From: Podospora comata
Taxonomy: Eukaryota; Ascomycota; Sordariomycetes; Sordariales; Podosporaceae
Assembly: GCA_017354895.1 (NCBI GenBank)
Contig: CP071494.1
Span: 3,534,001 to 3,598,000, forward strand
Direction of reading: 5' to 3'
Length of the DNA stretch: 64,000 nt
How positions within the stretch are numbered: the first letter of the stretch is position 1; each line of letters opens with the position of its first letter. This document shows positions 12,773-22,633 of the stretch, one piece after another. The position numbers and the translations under genes are program-made. The notes beneath the pieces were generated by a model. It was given only the letters and a program-made list of their open reading frames with translations, ran no database searches and was not told the DNA's origin.

Positions 12773-14025
12773 TTACGAACTAAAAGACGAGACGTAATAC
12801 TACCGCCTGTTAGCAACCGCCCGGTCTCAAGATCTTCATGGAGGAAAAACTCACAGTAACAACATCCTCCATCCCCCCCACCCCACCCCCCACCCCACCG
12901 CTAGAATGCGGCACATAGACATACAGTATCAAAGCGTGCTCGTCGCTAAAACAAGCGATAACCCTCCCCTCCAGCCGTCCCACACTCAACACCCTGCTCC
13001 AGTCCTTCCCGTCGACCCTAACAGTAGCCCACTTATCCCTCCCCGCCTCTCTAAACACCGTACTCGGGTGCTCCTCGAGCGGCATCGCCAATTGACTAGG
13101 ATCCAGCTCAGGGTTCTCCAGCCCGTCCCAGACAGAGGTTATATCCAGCGTGTCAGTTCTCAGCCGTAGCCGCAACGAGCCGTGCATGTTAGCTGATAAC
13201 TCCAACTTTGGGTCCTTGGTCACGATGTTGTTGTGGGAAGAGGAGGAGGGAGAAGCGGTAGTCAAAGCAAGCTTGGTGAACCGATCGGAGATTGCTTTGA
13301 GCTGGAGGAGGGGGGGAAGTTGGATGTGGACGTCTGGCTCGCGGACTTTGGGCTGCATGATTGTTTCTACTGTGTCTGGGTGCAGGACGCGGACGGGGAT
13401 GTCCTGGGTGATGATCTTTTCGCGTTCTCGTTTCATTTGGAGTTCTAGGGGTTCGGTGGGGAAGGGGGAGGGGTTATTGAAGGGGTCGTTGTCGTCGTCG
13501 TCGGCGGCGGGTCTGGAATGAGGGGCTGCTGGGTTGGGACCCCCGGAGTCTTTGGTCATTGTGTGGATTACCATCGATAACATCGGGGCGCCGTCCTTTT
13601 TTGTGAGGCGGAGGTTGGCATTGTGGGAGTTGATGGCGGAGCGGAGGGCTCGTTGGAGGGGGGCGAGGGGGAGCTCGAGGTTGATGGTGTTGGCTGGTTC
13701 GTTGGATTGGAGTTGGTAGTTGTCGAAGATTAGGTCTGCTGAGAGGGAGCTAGATAGAGGCGTTAGCTGGCTAGTAGAGGGAAAATGGGGGGAAGGGGGG
13801 ACATACGCCCAGACTTGTGATCCCACCTCTGGGATCACGGTGAAGCGGACCGTGTCATCGTCGAGACGGATCCAGGCGATCTTCTCGAGGGAGTTCAACG
13901 CTGCGGTGAGCTCTGCGAAACATGTTAGCAACGGCCCACATAAATGGCAATCAGCGGGCAATAATTTGGTGTGGTAGTTTACTTGAAAAAGTCCTGATGT
14001 TCTTGAGATCCGTCTTGAACCGCAT
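12773..14025 (-). CDS. hus1: HUS1 subunit of the 9-1-1 checkpoint clamp
   Basis: Four exons: 14025-13983, 13912-13807, 13749-12855 and 12799-12773; product 356 aa. Exon 1 gives the family start MRFKTDLKNIRTFSK, exon 2 LTAALNSLEKIAWIRLDDDTVRF, and exon 3 the rest of the clamp including SNEPANTINLELPLAPLQRALRSA. The last exon is only 27 nt and gives the beta-strand tail YYVSSFSS, replacing the off-family tail obtained if the last intron is read through. Donors are GTAAAC, GTATGT and GTGAGT. Hus1 joins Rad9 and Rad1 in the ring loaded at DNA damage to activate the ATR/Mec1 pathway. A glycine-rich loop near the C-terminus looks lineage-specific. Codon use changes from C-ending to G-ending through exon 3. 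Confidence 0.92.
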
Positions 14026-14445
14026 TTTCAATACTCATAAATGGCACATCACAGAAAAAAGGTAACACATGTGAGATGAGATGCAATCAATTAAGTTGTG
14101 CCGTCGCGTCGTGTCAGGTCACAAGCTTACATCCATGGTACGCACACTAAAAGCTAGTGCGGGGTAGTACCTGGGGTTCCTGATCTGCCCCGCTATGCTT
14201 CCCTAGCCCCCCCCCGCCTAGATAAACCCCCCCGTCCAGCTGTAGTCTATCAATGACAATTAAAAAGAAATCAGCCAAACGGCGCCCTTCGTAGAAAACC
14301 AAACCAGAATTCAAGTTCGTTGCAGCTATACCCTCGCGCCTACCAAAAAATTCCATAGATATCCCCCACATGGTCGTTCATCCGTAACCCGTTTATACAC
14401 AATATTGCGTTCATGTCATCATACACAGTCCATCACTTCATCCCG
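14026..14445. other. Upstream region of hus1 / 3' flank of RING gene
   Basis: 420 bases between two minus-strand genes. It contains the hus1 promoter. No further feature was seen. Confidence 0.4.
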
Positions 14446-15057
14446 TTATACCTCCTGTGGAGCTTGTGCTTTCCACCACCTCTCCCATCCCGAATCCCTC
14501 GCTCTGACCAGGTCCGGCTGGCCCCATAGCCCCGGCACATAAGGGGGATACTGTGGTGCCTGCCGACGATTCTCTCTTCTCCGGCGAGGGTTCAGTGCGT
14601 CGGCAATATATCGAAAAGGCCTCAATAGACGGCTCCTCTTCACCATGTACCCTGCCTGGGCCCTCGCCTGATCGCAATAACCACAACTCTTCCAACCCAG
14701 ATCGCCGAGTGCAGTGTTTTGTTTTGTAGTCGCCTTCTTCAGCTTTGAGACCGTACCAACGCATGGCATAGGGAGCACCGGGTGTCCGCAGGAGTGGTAG
14801 GCTTTCTGGCGGCAAATCGGGCATGTTGGACGGTTGTCTGCCACGATGCCAAGATAGTGCTTGATGCAATGACTTCCGAACCGGTGTCCACAAGGTAACT
14901 CACTCCATGTTTCTGTCGTGCCTTCTGGGTTTTCTGTGCCGACTAGGTCGGTGCAGATAGGGCATGACGCTTCCGGGTCTGGGGTTTCGATTTTCTTTTC
15001 CGACTCGACCACGGTTGGCCCGCCTTTTCGGTCGTAGAAAGCTACCATTTTCCCCAT
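14446..15057 (-). CDS. Small RING-type zinc-finger protein
   Basis: 203 aa from the ATG at 15057; the frame is open up to 15204. I prefer 15057 because the upstream stretch is C/T-rich, as fungal leaders are, and codes only for a leucine-rich run. The RING spans residues 32-82: C32-x2-C35, C56-x-H58, C64, then C79-x2-C82. Gly61 stands where the fifth metal ligand (Cys or His) is usually found, a pattern (CGHxFG) I associate with fungal RING variants. A second Cys/His group follows (H88, C90, H92, C99) and a basic Arg/Pro-rich C-terminus. The likely role is an E3 ubiquitin ligase, but partner and pathway cannot be read from the sequence. Confidence 0.65.
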   Translation of the reverse strand: MGKMVAFYDRKGGPTVVESEKKIETPDPEASCPICTDLVGTENPEGTTETWSELPCGHRFGSHCIKHYLGIVADNRPTCPICRQKAYHSCGHPVLPMPCVGTVSKLKKATTKQNTALGDLGWKSCGYCDQARAQAGYMVKRSRLLRPFRYIADALNPRRRRENRRQAPQYPPYVPGLWGQPDLVRARDSGWERWWKAQAPQEV

Positions 15058-16433
15058 TCTGCTGTTTAGGTGAAATAGCGTCTGGAGCAGAAGAAGAAAA
15101 GATAATAAGAGGGGAGAGCTTTTGCCGATAACAGCGGCGATTTCTGTCCAAGTCCAAGGCCTGCCTGTGGCTATTTGCACTGGCGGTACAGCCCCGGGTG
15201 ACATTCAGATGAGTTGAAGGGGAGGGGGGAGGGGGTTGTTGGGTAGGAAGGAGTCCCCTTTTGCTTTTTGAGCAGCGTTCGGCGAGAAAATAGGCGTGGA
15301 GCGGAGGGCGGACAAGGCTGCCAGCAAAAGGCAGATTGGCTGGGCTGAGTTTCTAAGCCCGAAAGAACAACATAAGAGAAACAAGCGCGAGCAAAAGAAA
15401 AGAAGTGGAAGAAAACCAGGGCTCTTGGGGACAGCACAGCTGAATGTCAAGAAGAAGAAGATGGAGAGAGGGCGGGCAGGCTGTCAGAATATATTTTGCA
15501 CGCTTGACGTGTGAACTTCAGAACCAAACGACAGCTGGTACCCGGAGCTCGGCCTCCCCAACTTATACCATCCACATCAACCTTAAAAGGCATGCGTCGA
15601 AGCAAACCTGACAGATGCCGGCGCGCCAATGAAATGACGCAGACACATGATCATGACCTCTCCCTCGACACTCTTGCCTAGGCTCAGCGCCGGTCCCGTC
15701 TGCCAATGGGGGGGTCAATCAAAGCTAACAGCTCCCGTCAGCTAGGGCTACCCAGGACTCCCGCATCAACCTGCGTCCCTGAGGCGCCTAAATTCCGACA
15801 GCTAGCATTCCGACAGGCTGCTTTCGTACGATTTGTGCTTTGGAGATTTTGAGTTTCTGCTACAGGTCCTGGCATCCCCCAGCCCTAAAACGAAGCCGTT
15901 GTTTCTTCCCAGGCCCTCTTCTGTGCCTTCACCATGTTTGCTTCCGGAACTCCTTGAGGTGAGAGGACCTGGCCCGCAAGGTTCTTTCGAGACATGCATC
16001 ACGGGTGGGGCACCTGATGGATCCACGCGGGCATCGAACCCACAGGCCACAGGTTCTCTCGAACTGCAACTCTCCGGCAAATGCAGATATGATTTGATGT
16101 ATCGCTTTTCCCGAGGCTCTGGGAGGGTGTTGAAGAAGGTGAGCTCATGACTGCATTATTCTCTCTTGCCAGTAGCTTTCGTGCGTGGCTTCGTGAAAGG
16201 GTCGGCATTTCTTATCACCTTAGCTACATGTTTCCCCCCCCCCTGCTGCCCACCCCCGCCGAACAGCCTTGGCAAGACACGGCCGCTTGGCAAAAGGTGA
16301 GGACCGACCACCGACCGCAAAACGCCACAAGAAAGTACACTGCGCAAACACGACCGTTGACACCTTGACACCTTGACACCTTGACACCTTGACAGCCCTG
16401 TCACCAACCACCACGTCGCATCACGCATACACG
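15058..16433. other. Divergent intergenic region with a tandem 8-mer
   Basis: About 1.4 kb between the RING gene and ess2. It holds purine-rich DNA at 15350-15480, a tRNA-like fragment near 16020-16080 that does not fold as a tRNA, and the TTGACACC tandem repeat listed separately. No coding region was recognised. Confidence 0.45.
16357..16395 (+). repeat. TTGACACC tandem repeat
   Basis: Four perfect copies of the 8-mer TTGACACC followed by a partial TTGACAG, ending 38 bases before the chosen ess2 start. It probably lies in the 5' UTR or core promoter. Confidence 0.9.
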
Positions 16434-17858
16434 ATGGATTCCGCTCCAGCCCAGTCCACCGCGCTCGTTCGCAAGCGGACAGATACAGAGCTGATGCCAC
16501 CACCTCCTCGAGCAAAACGCATCAAACGACCAAAGCGAGTCCTGGACGAGGATACCTACACCGATGCCTTGTCCCACATCATCGCCCGCGACTTCTTCCC
16601 CGGCCTGCTTGAGAGCGAGACCCAGCAAGAATATCTCGATGCCCTGGATTCCAAAGATGACGAGTGGATTGCGAGTGCTGGCCGCCGGCTCCAGCAAGTA
16701 GTTATGACACCTGGCCGACGACGAAACCTCGCGACTCCTTTGCGGCAGCCCTTGCAGACAACAACGGGTCAGACACCTCTGAATTTCGTGGGTGACACGC
16801 CTGCCTCGATCGCATCATCTTCGGTAACAGCCGCGACCAACAAGGCAACAAATGTGGACACCAACATGTCTCTTGCAGCCTTCCAGTCGAAATACACCTC
16901 GGAAGACAACGAGTCCTTTTACAAGCTGCTCGACAGACAAAATCAAAAACACGTCGAGAAATACGCCTGGCTATGGACTGGAAACAAGCTACCTTCAAAA
17001 CAACAGCTTAAACAAAAGGAGGTGCAGGCCAAGTTGCTCGCTCAACGGGGCGCGACGGGTCTAACAGACGATGGCTTCAAAAAGGACCGACTCGCCATAA
17101 TGGATCAGGATGCTTTTGACCGCCCAGCAGCACCAGACCAATGGAAGTTCAAGCCACAAAACGAGCTCATGTTCACGCCTGCTGGCATCGAAGGGGTGGA
17201 GACGGTGTCGGAAAGAAGAGAAAGGGAATCAAGAATGGATCAGAAGAGGGTCGTCTACGAGAACACAAGAGTGCCGGGCCCAAATCTGAAAATCACCACT
17301 GAAGGTGAAGAAGATAGGTCTCGGGCTGGATCACCTACTCTATCCGAAATCCGAAACGCCATCGCCGGCAAGAGAAGAGCGTGTGACACGGAAACTAAAG
17401 CTAGCAGCGTCGCGGGAGGTGAAACGCCAAGGGTGAACGGCTATGCTTTTGTTGACGATGAAGAGCCGGAGCCAGAACCAGTCAGGAGGTCAAAATCATC
17501 AAAGGCACCGGTCATCAATCTTGGTCCGGGGGATGCAACGCCTAATCCATTCAAAATCCAGGAACAGCGGGGACGAGAGGCGCTGCATCATCGGATGGTG
17601 GAGAGAATATCGCAATCCAAGAGAACGAGCGCGAGGCTGGGGGTGACCGGGAAGGTGGAGAGGACGCCGGCGCCCAAGTTTCCTAGTAGTCCTAAGGTTG
17701 GGGCTCCGGGGCTTACACCTGCTGCGCAGAGGTTGTGGGGGAAGATTGGGGGTTCTGGGAGGGGGAACGAGTCGCCTTTTAGCGGGTCGGTGAAGGCGAC
17801 TCCGAGGGCGGCGACGCCCAAGCTGAAGGGATCAGGGCTGAAGAGTATGGGGAAATAG
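16434..17858 (+). CDS. ess2: ESS2/DGCR14 family nuclear splicing factor
   Basis: Single exon, 474 aa from ATG 16434. The frame also extends 15 codons upstream, but those lie in the repeat-bearing leader. Family features: basic start with a PPRAKRIKRPKRVL stretch, then VLDEDTYTDALSHIIARDFFPGL, the Esf/DGCR14 signature, then ESETQQEYLDALDSKD. The middle has TSEDNESFYKLLDRQNQKHVEKYAWLW, and the C-terminal part has FTPAGIE and TPNPFKIQEQRGREALHHRM. Members bind late spliceosome (C complex) components in the nucleus; fission yeast Bis1 is a relative. The last 70 codons are strongly G-ending and encode a low-complexity Gly/Ser/Pro/Lys tail. Confidence 0.9.
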   Translation: MDSAPAQSTALVRKRTDTELMPPPPRAKRIKRPKRVLDEDTYTDALSHIIARDFFPGLLESETQQEYLDALDSKDDEWIASAGRRLQQVVMTPGRRRNLATPLRQPLQTTTGQTPLNFVGDTPASIASSSVTAATNKATNVDTNMSLAAFQSKYTSEDNESFYKLLDRQNQKHVEKYAWLWTGNKLPSKQQLKQKEVQAKLLAQRGATGLTDDGFKKDRLAIMDQDAFDRPAAPDQWKFKPQNELMFTPAGIEGVETVSERRERESRMDQKRVVYENTRVPGPNLKITTEGEEDRSRAGSPTLSEIRNAIAGKRRACDTETKASSVAGGETPRVNGYAFVDDEEPEPEPVRRSKSSKAPVINLGPGDATPNPFKIQEQRGREALHHRMVERISQSKRTSARLGVTGKVERTPAPKFPSSPKVGAPGLTPAAQRLWGKIGGSGRGNESPFSGSVKATPRAATPKLKGSGLKSMGK

Positions 17859-18380
17859 ATGGGGCGGCAGCATGGGAATGGGAGTTTGGCCTGTGATACC
17901 CTAGAGTTTTCCATTTGGTTTGAATGTTTTGTACTAGCATTTTAGATAGCGACGTGGCTTGTAGTCGGGAACGTACAATGTATTACGGAACATATGATGG
18001 TACCTTTCTTGAGGTTCGCGTGGTGGTGTTCCAAACGCGCGTGGCCATCCCGCGCCCGCCAAAAACAGTGGGGCTGGTTGTGTCCCGAGTCCACGGATCA
18101 CTACCGGCCGCTAGGCAGGGGCCCCCGGTTCAGCTTTGGACAGGGGCTGGATCAACGTCACTCCCAAATTTTTGCGGCTCTTTCCAATTTCCTCGGTTCC
18201 GTGCCCACGAACCGGCCGGCTCCATTCGGAGTTTAGGAACATCCACACAGTCTACGATATCACTCACCCAGCCTCACAGTATGAGAGGTGTATCGCAGCA
18301 CAATATCTCTCGATAACGACTTTCTTTTTTTCTTTTCTTTTTTTCACAATCGAGAATTGAGGGATTAACTGCAGCGCAGA
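17859..18380 (+). other. Spacer and coq8 promoter
   Basis: 522 bases holding the ess2 3' flank and the coq8 upstream region. A pyrimidine run (TTTCTTTTTTTC type) lies at 18321-18345, just before the coq8 ATG. Confidence 0.4.
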
Positions 18381-20621
18381 ATGAGGTTAGCGGACCTCCT
18401 CGTCGACCTGGCCGCCGTGGCCAGTGCGTCGAAAAGCGTGGCGGCCAAGCATGTCGCGCTGAGGGCGAGGCAGGTGGAGAGGTATGGGCAGACGTCGAGT
18501 ATATTGAGGGATGCTCTTCTCGGGAGGCAGAAGGCAGCACAAGGTCAAAAAGAGGAACCACCAAATGTGGAGAGGGGGGATGAGGAAAAAGCAACACCAC
18601 CAGCAGCAGCCGAAACTCACCAGCAGCCAGAGCCGCCAAAAGAAAAGGAGGTGTCGGGTGCCATTCCCAAGGAAGCACCACCGCCTCCGCCGCCGCCGGA
18701 AGAGACAACACAACCCGCTCCTACCCCAGAAAAGAAACGCCCAACCCACGAATTCAAACCAGCCCCCTGGGCAGAAGGTTCCATCGCCCTTTTGAAGCAG
18801 GGGTTTGTCCCGCCCAGAAGACCACCAACTTCCCTCCCCAGCATTGGAAAACAAAAGATCGACATCCCTCTTCTGAAAGTTGACGAGACAGAAGAGGTAG
18901 ATGTCAGTTCTCTGTTTCACACGTCTAAGGGGTCCAAAATCCTGGAGGCCTTGAAGTCGAAGGAGGACGAAACCAAAGAAGCGGCAGGGGAGTACGTCCA
19001 GGTTGCTGAGGCTGGCAAAACCGAAAACAAGGTGGTTGAAAAAGAAGAAGAGCAGCCATCAAAGGAGGTTGACTCGGCGCCGGCGGTGAAAGACGTGATA
19101 TCCGAACCGACCAAAGAAGTCGTGGCAGAGCCAGTAAAGGAAGTCGTCTCCAAGCCTCTGGAGGAAGTCGTTTCGGAACCCATCAAAGAAGTCGTCTCCG
19201 AGCCTCTGGAAGAGGTCCTCTCAACCCCCGAAAAAGAAGCCACAGCAGAAACCAACCCCCCACCACCCGCACAATACGAACTCCGCGAGTCCCGAGTCCC
19301 CTCCACCCGCCTCGGCCGCCTCTGGAACTACGGCGGCCTAGCAGCAGGCATGCTTGCCGGCGCAGTCACCGAGTCCGTCTCCCGCACCTTCAACGGCTCC
19401 TCCTCCTCCTCCTCCTCTTCTTCTTCCGTAATGCTCTCCCCATCAAACATGACCCGCCTAGTCAACAAACTCTCCCGCATGCGCGGTGCAGCCCTCAAGC
19501 TAGGCCAGATGATGTCCTTCCAGGACGCAAAAATGCTACCCCCCCCTATCCAAGAGGTCTTGCAGCGTGTCCAAGACAGAGCAGATTACATGCCCTCCTA
19601 CCAGCGCGACCGCGTTCTCGGTCAGAACTTGGGAGAGAACTGGAGGGAGCTATTCAGTGAATTTGACGAGAAACCTATTGCAGCCGCCTCGATAGGACAG
19701 GTTCACCGCGCGGTGTTGAAACAGTCTGGGGAGAGGGTTGCAGTCAAGATTCAGTTCCCGGGTGTGGCGGAGAGTATCAATTCTGACTTGGACAACATTG
19801 CCGTGTTGCTGACCGCGACAAAGCTGCTCCCGAAGGGGTTGTACTTGGATAAGACGATCGAGAATGCGAGGTTGGAGCTGGGGTGGGAGTGTGATTATGA
19901 GCGGGAGGCGGGGTGCGCGGAGAGATACAGGCAGAACCTGCTGTCTGATGAGGTGTTTGCCGTGCCGCGGATCTATCCCGAGGCGAGCGGGAGGCATGTG
20001 CTGACGATGGAGTGGATGTCTGGCACCGGAGTGACGCGCATCGCACCAAACCTGACGCAAGAACAAAAAGATTGGATCGGGACGCAGATCTTGAGGTTGT
20101 GTCTCAGGGAAATCACAGAGTTCAAATTCATGCAGACGGACCCGAACTGGACGAATTTCTTGTACAACCCCCAGGAAAACAAGCTGGAGCTGTTGGACTT
20201 CGGGGCGTCGAGGGAGTACCCTGACTCTTTTATCAAGCTGTATGTCCAGCTTTTGGAGGCTTCGTCACGGAATGATAAGGATGCGGTGAAGGAATTGTCG
20301 GAGGAGTTGGGGTACTTGACTGGTCATGAAAGCAAGCAGATGCTCGAGGCGCATTTGACGAGCGTGATGACGCTCGCGGAACCGTTCATGGAGACGGCGC
20401 CGGAGGTGTACGATTTTAGGGATCAGACGATTACGGAAAGAGTGAAAGCGCAGATCGGGGTCATGATACATGAGCGGTTGGCGCCGCCGCCCGAGGAGAC
20501 GTATTCGTTGCATCGGAAGCTGTCGGGCGCGTTTTTGCTGTGTGCGAGGTTGGGTAGCAGGGTGAGGTGTAGGGAGTTGTTCCAGGACGCTCTGGAAAAG
20601 TCGGGGTACAAGAAGGACTGA
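18381..20621 (+). CDS. coq8: COQ8/ABC1 atypical kinase-ATPase of coenzyme Q synthesis
   Basis: Single exon, 746 aa. The UbiB/ADCK hallmarks are present: KxGQ as KLGQ at residues 373-376, the Ala-rich loop AAASIGQVHRA near 432-442, the nucleotide-binding Lys in VAVKIQFPG near 456, DPNWTNFLY near 588 and the metal-binding DFG in LLDFGASREY near 606. Coq8 sits on the matrix face of the inner mitochondrial membrane and supports assembly of the CoQ biosynthetic complex. The N-terminal 330 residues are much longer than in yeast (501 aa in total). They are low-complexity and contain a Lys/Glu/Pro/Val repeat (EVVSEPLEE type) near residues 240-280. Third-position use flips from C-rich (19250-19560) to G-rich (19650 onward). 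Confidence 0.95.
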   Translation: MRLADLLVDLAAVASASKSVAAKHVALRARQVERYGQTSSILRDALLGRQKAAQGQKEEPPNVERGDEEKATPPAAAETHQQPEPPKEKEVSGAIPKEAPPPPPPPEETTQPAPTPEKKRPTHEFKPAPWAEGSIALLKQGFVPPRRPPTSLPSIGKQKIDIPLLKVDETEEVDVSSLFHTSKGSKILEALKSKEDETKEAAGEYVQVAEAGKTENKVVEKEEEQPSKEVDSAPAVKDVISEPTKEVVAEPVKEVVSKPLEEVVSEPIKEVVSEPLEEVLSTPEKEATAETNPPPPAQYELRESRVPSTRLGRLWNYGGLAAGMLAGAVTESVSRTFNGSSSSSSSSSSVMLSPSNMTRLVNKLSRMRGAALKLGQMMSFQDAKMLPPPIQEVLQRVQDRADYMPSYQRDRVLGQNLGENWRELFSEFDEKPIAAASIGQVHRAVLKQSGERVAVKIQFPGVAESINSDLDNIAVLLTATKLLPKGLYLDKTIENARLELGWECDYEREAGCAERYRQNLLSDEVFAVPRIYPEASGRHVLTMEWMSGTGVTRIAPNLTQEQKDWIGTQILRLCLREITEFKFMQTDPNWTNFLYNPQENKLELLDFGASREYPDSFIKLYVQLLEASSRNDKDAVKELSEELGYLTGHESKQMLEAHLTSVMTLAEPFMETAPEVYDFRDQTITERVKAQIGVMIHERLAPPPEETYSLHRKLSGAFLLCARLGSRVRCRELFQDALEKSGYKKD

Positions 20622-20980
20622 TGGACATGTGTAAGATCGTGTAAGATGAGTTGTTAAAATCATGCAGAAAGCGTCAAGGCAAGCTGTGTCGTGTCTTGGG
20701 TAGAATACACCTGGAGAGCATGTCTGCTAAAGGAGATCATTATCTTACCAAACCCCCTCCACGAATAATCACAACTACATCCGGCATCGAGACAAGTAAA
20801 CATGCCCTAGCGCTTACTATAGCTATGTCTGACTTAATGATATTATAGTTGAAATGTTAATAGTAACGACCAACGGGCCGACTAATAGACGACCCGCTCA
20901 CCGTCACTATCAACCAACCATTCCAACCACCTACAAACCCCTACCCTTCCCAACTCGTGCCCCATAACCCCCCAAACAAA
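20622..20980. other. Convergent 3' spacer coq8/rrp36
   Basis: 359 bases between two stop codons. No feature was recognised. Confidence 0.4.
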
Positions 20981-22033
20981 TTACCGATCCTCCACCGTCC
21001 TCCGAGCCCAAGGCAGCAACTTCTTCTCCTTACCCGCCACCTTCTTCCTCCTCCTCTCAATCGCCCTATCCACCTGCCCCTTCTTCATCCCCTTGAACGT
21101 CTCCACCACCACCCTCTTCTTCTGCTCGCTCCTCTTCAGATAGAAAGGATTCTTCCCCTGCTTCACCAGCTCCTTCTCCTTCTTCTTGTGCTCATCCAGC
21201 ACCTTTTGCGCCTTGTCCTTCCTCTCCTGCGCCTTCTTCTTGCTCTCCATCGACAGCAACGCCTTCTGCAGCTTCTCCTTCTCCTCCGCGTTCTTGCTCT
21301 TCTTGATTGCCACCCGAAGCTCCTGCATCTCCTTCTCGCGGTACTCATCCAAAAAAGCGTACGCTTTTCGGGCTTTGATCTCGTCTATTTTCGACGTGGC
21401 TGACATGGTGGAGGGCGCAAAGAAGCGGGGGTCGCGATGCTGGGGTTTGGTCGAGGTTGGGTCGAGGAGGAAGTCACGGCGGCGGGAGACCTGGCGTTTT
21501 GACGACAACTCGACAGGGGCGTGTTTGCTTGTGCGGGAGGGCTTTTCCAGGGGTTTCTTGTGATTCTTCTCAAGAGAAAACTTGTTGTCGTTGTTGTTGT
21601 TACCCCGAGAGCTGGACGCTTCGGAAGCGGCGCTGCTGGAGCGGCGCTTGCGCTTGTTGAGCTTGTCGCCTAGGGCTGCTTGTGCTTTGGCTAGGGCGCC
21701 AAAGGAGAGCTGGTGGGTGGGTTGGGGGGTGTCATCTTCCGATTCATCCTCGCCGTCTTCGGGGTCTGAGCCGAGTTCGGAGTTTTCCTGGCAAGATTTT
21801 GTTAGCATTTTGTTCTGAAAGTGAAACTATGGCGAGCTGCAAACCTCATCGCTGCCGCTTCTCATCTCAGCCTCACTCATGTCCTCGTCCTCTTCACTGT
21901 CAAACCCGGCACCCTCCTCACTTGGCGCATCGCTCATCTCCTCGACATCTGATTCAGGCTCCGGCTCATACCTGGGGCGAACCCGCCTCTGCAGGAGAGT
22001 GGCAGGCGGCTGCTTGCGTTTGACGGATGACAT
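20981..22033 (-). CDS. rrp36: RRP36 ribosomal RNA processing protein
   Basis: Exons 22033-21845 and 21787-20981, with an unusual GTTTGC donor and a CCAG acceptor behind a CTAAC branch; product 331 aa. An acidic N-terminus is followed by a Lys/Ser-rich middle. The conserved Rrp36 domain then runs from DPRFF through KIDEIKARKAYAFLDEYREKEM and a long charged coiled coil to KQGKNPFYLKRSEQKKRVV and the basic tail. The protein belongs to early 90S pre-ribosome particles in the nucleolus and is needed for cleavages at sites A0, A1 and A2. Within the window it partners functionally with IMP4. The coding strand is markedly G-rich in the last 130 codons. Confidence 0.93.
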
Positions 22034-22633
22034 GGTGGTTTATGAGTGACGCTTGTTTGCAAAGTACTAGCAGGAGCAATGAGCGTGAATGAGAATAACT
22101 GAGTCAGGCAGTGAGATTCTGTATCGCTCGTTCAGATTGTTTGACGTGTGTAGTGTCGGTGCCGTGTTGGGTGGTTGATGAGATTTCGCGATAGAAGGCG
22201 AACCTTGATTGATGTCTTGTCGTTGACTAGTTGGAAAAAAATGTTGGAGAGCAAGCGACGTGATGCACTAACAGAAACGGGTGGAAAGTATGGTGGTAAC
22301 TGTTTACACCGTACATAGACCCACTTTTCGCGGATGGCTATGTTCTTTATAGTAGTATGACAACACCTATCAGTTCAACGGAGCAGGATACAAGAAAATC
22401 ACAGGTAATTTGAAGTTCAACAGGCTCAATAGCCTACAAGAATATTTATATTCATACCATCCGCATACAGCCCCAAATCAAGTCATCGTCTTCATCAAGT
22501 GCAAGCAACAAGCTCTGGTATCATTCTCCCTGATAAAATCACCACCCAAACGCCATTCCCATGATCGCTATGACATCAAACCTAACAGACCGCCCATTCA
22601 TGACATGAGCTGTACAAATCCGCTCCCCAAGCC
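22034..22633. other. rrp36 promoter / kin17 3' flank
   Basis: 600 bases, AT-rich in the middle. A TGAGTCA heptamer at 22100-22106 is about 67 bases upstream of rrp36 and probably fortuitous. No gene was recognised. Confidence 0.4.

Noticed and set aside
15990-16085. tRNA-like string on the minus strand with a GGGTTCGATGCCCGC T-arm look-alike
   Set aside because: No matching acceptor stem, D-arm or sensible anticodon arm could be found at the right spacing.
22100-22106. TGAGTCA upstream of rrp36
   Set aside because: About eight exact copies are expected by chance in the window and a ribosome-processing gene is not an obvious target.
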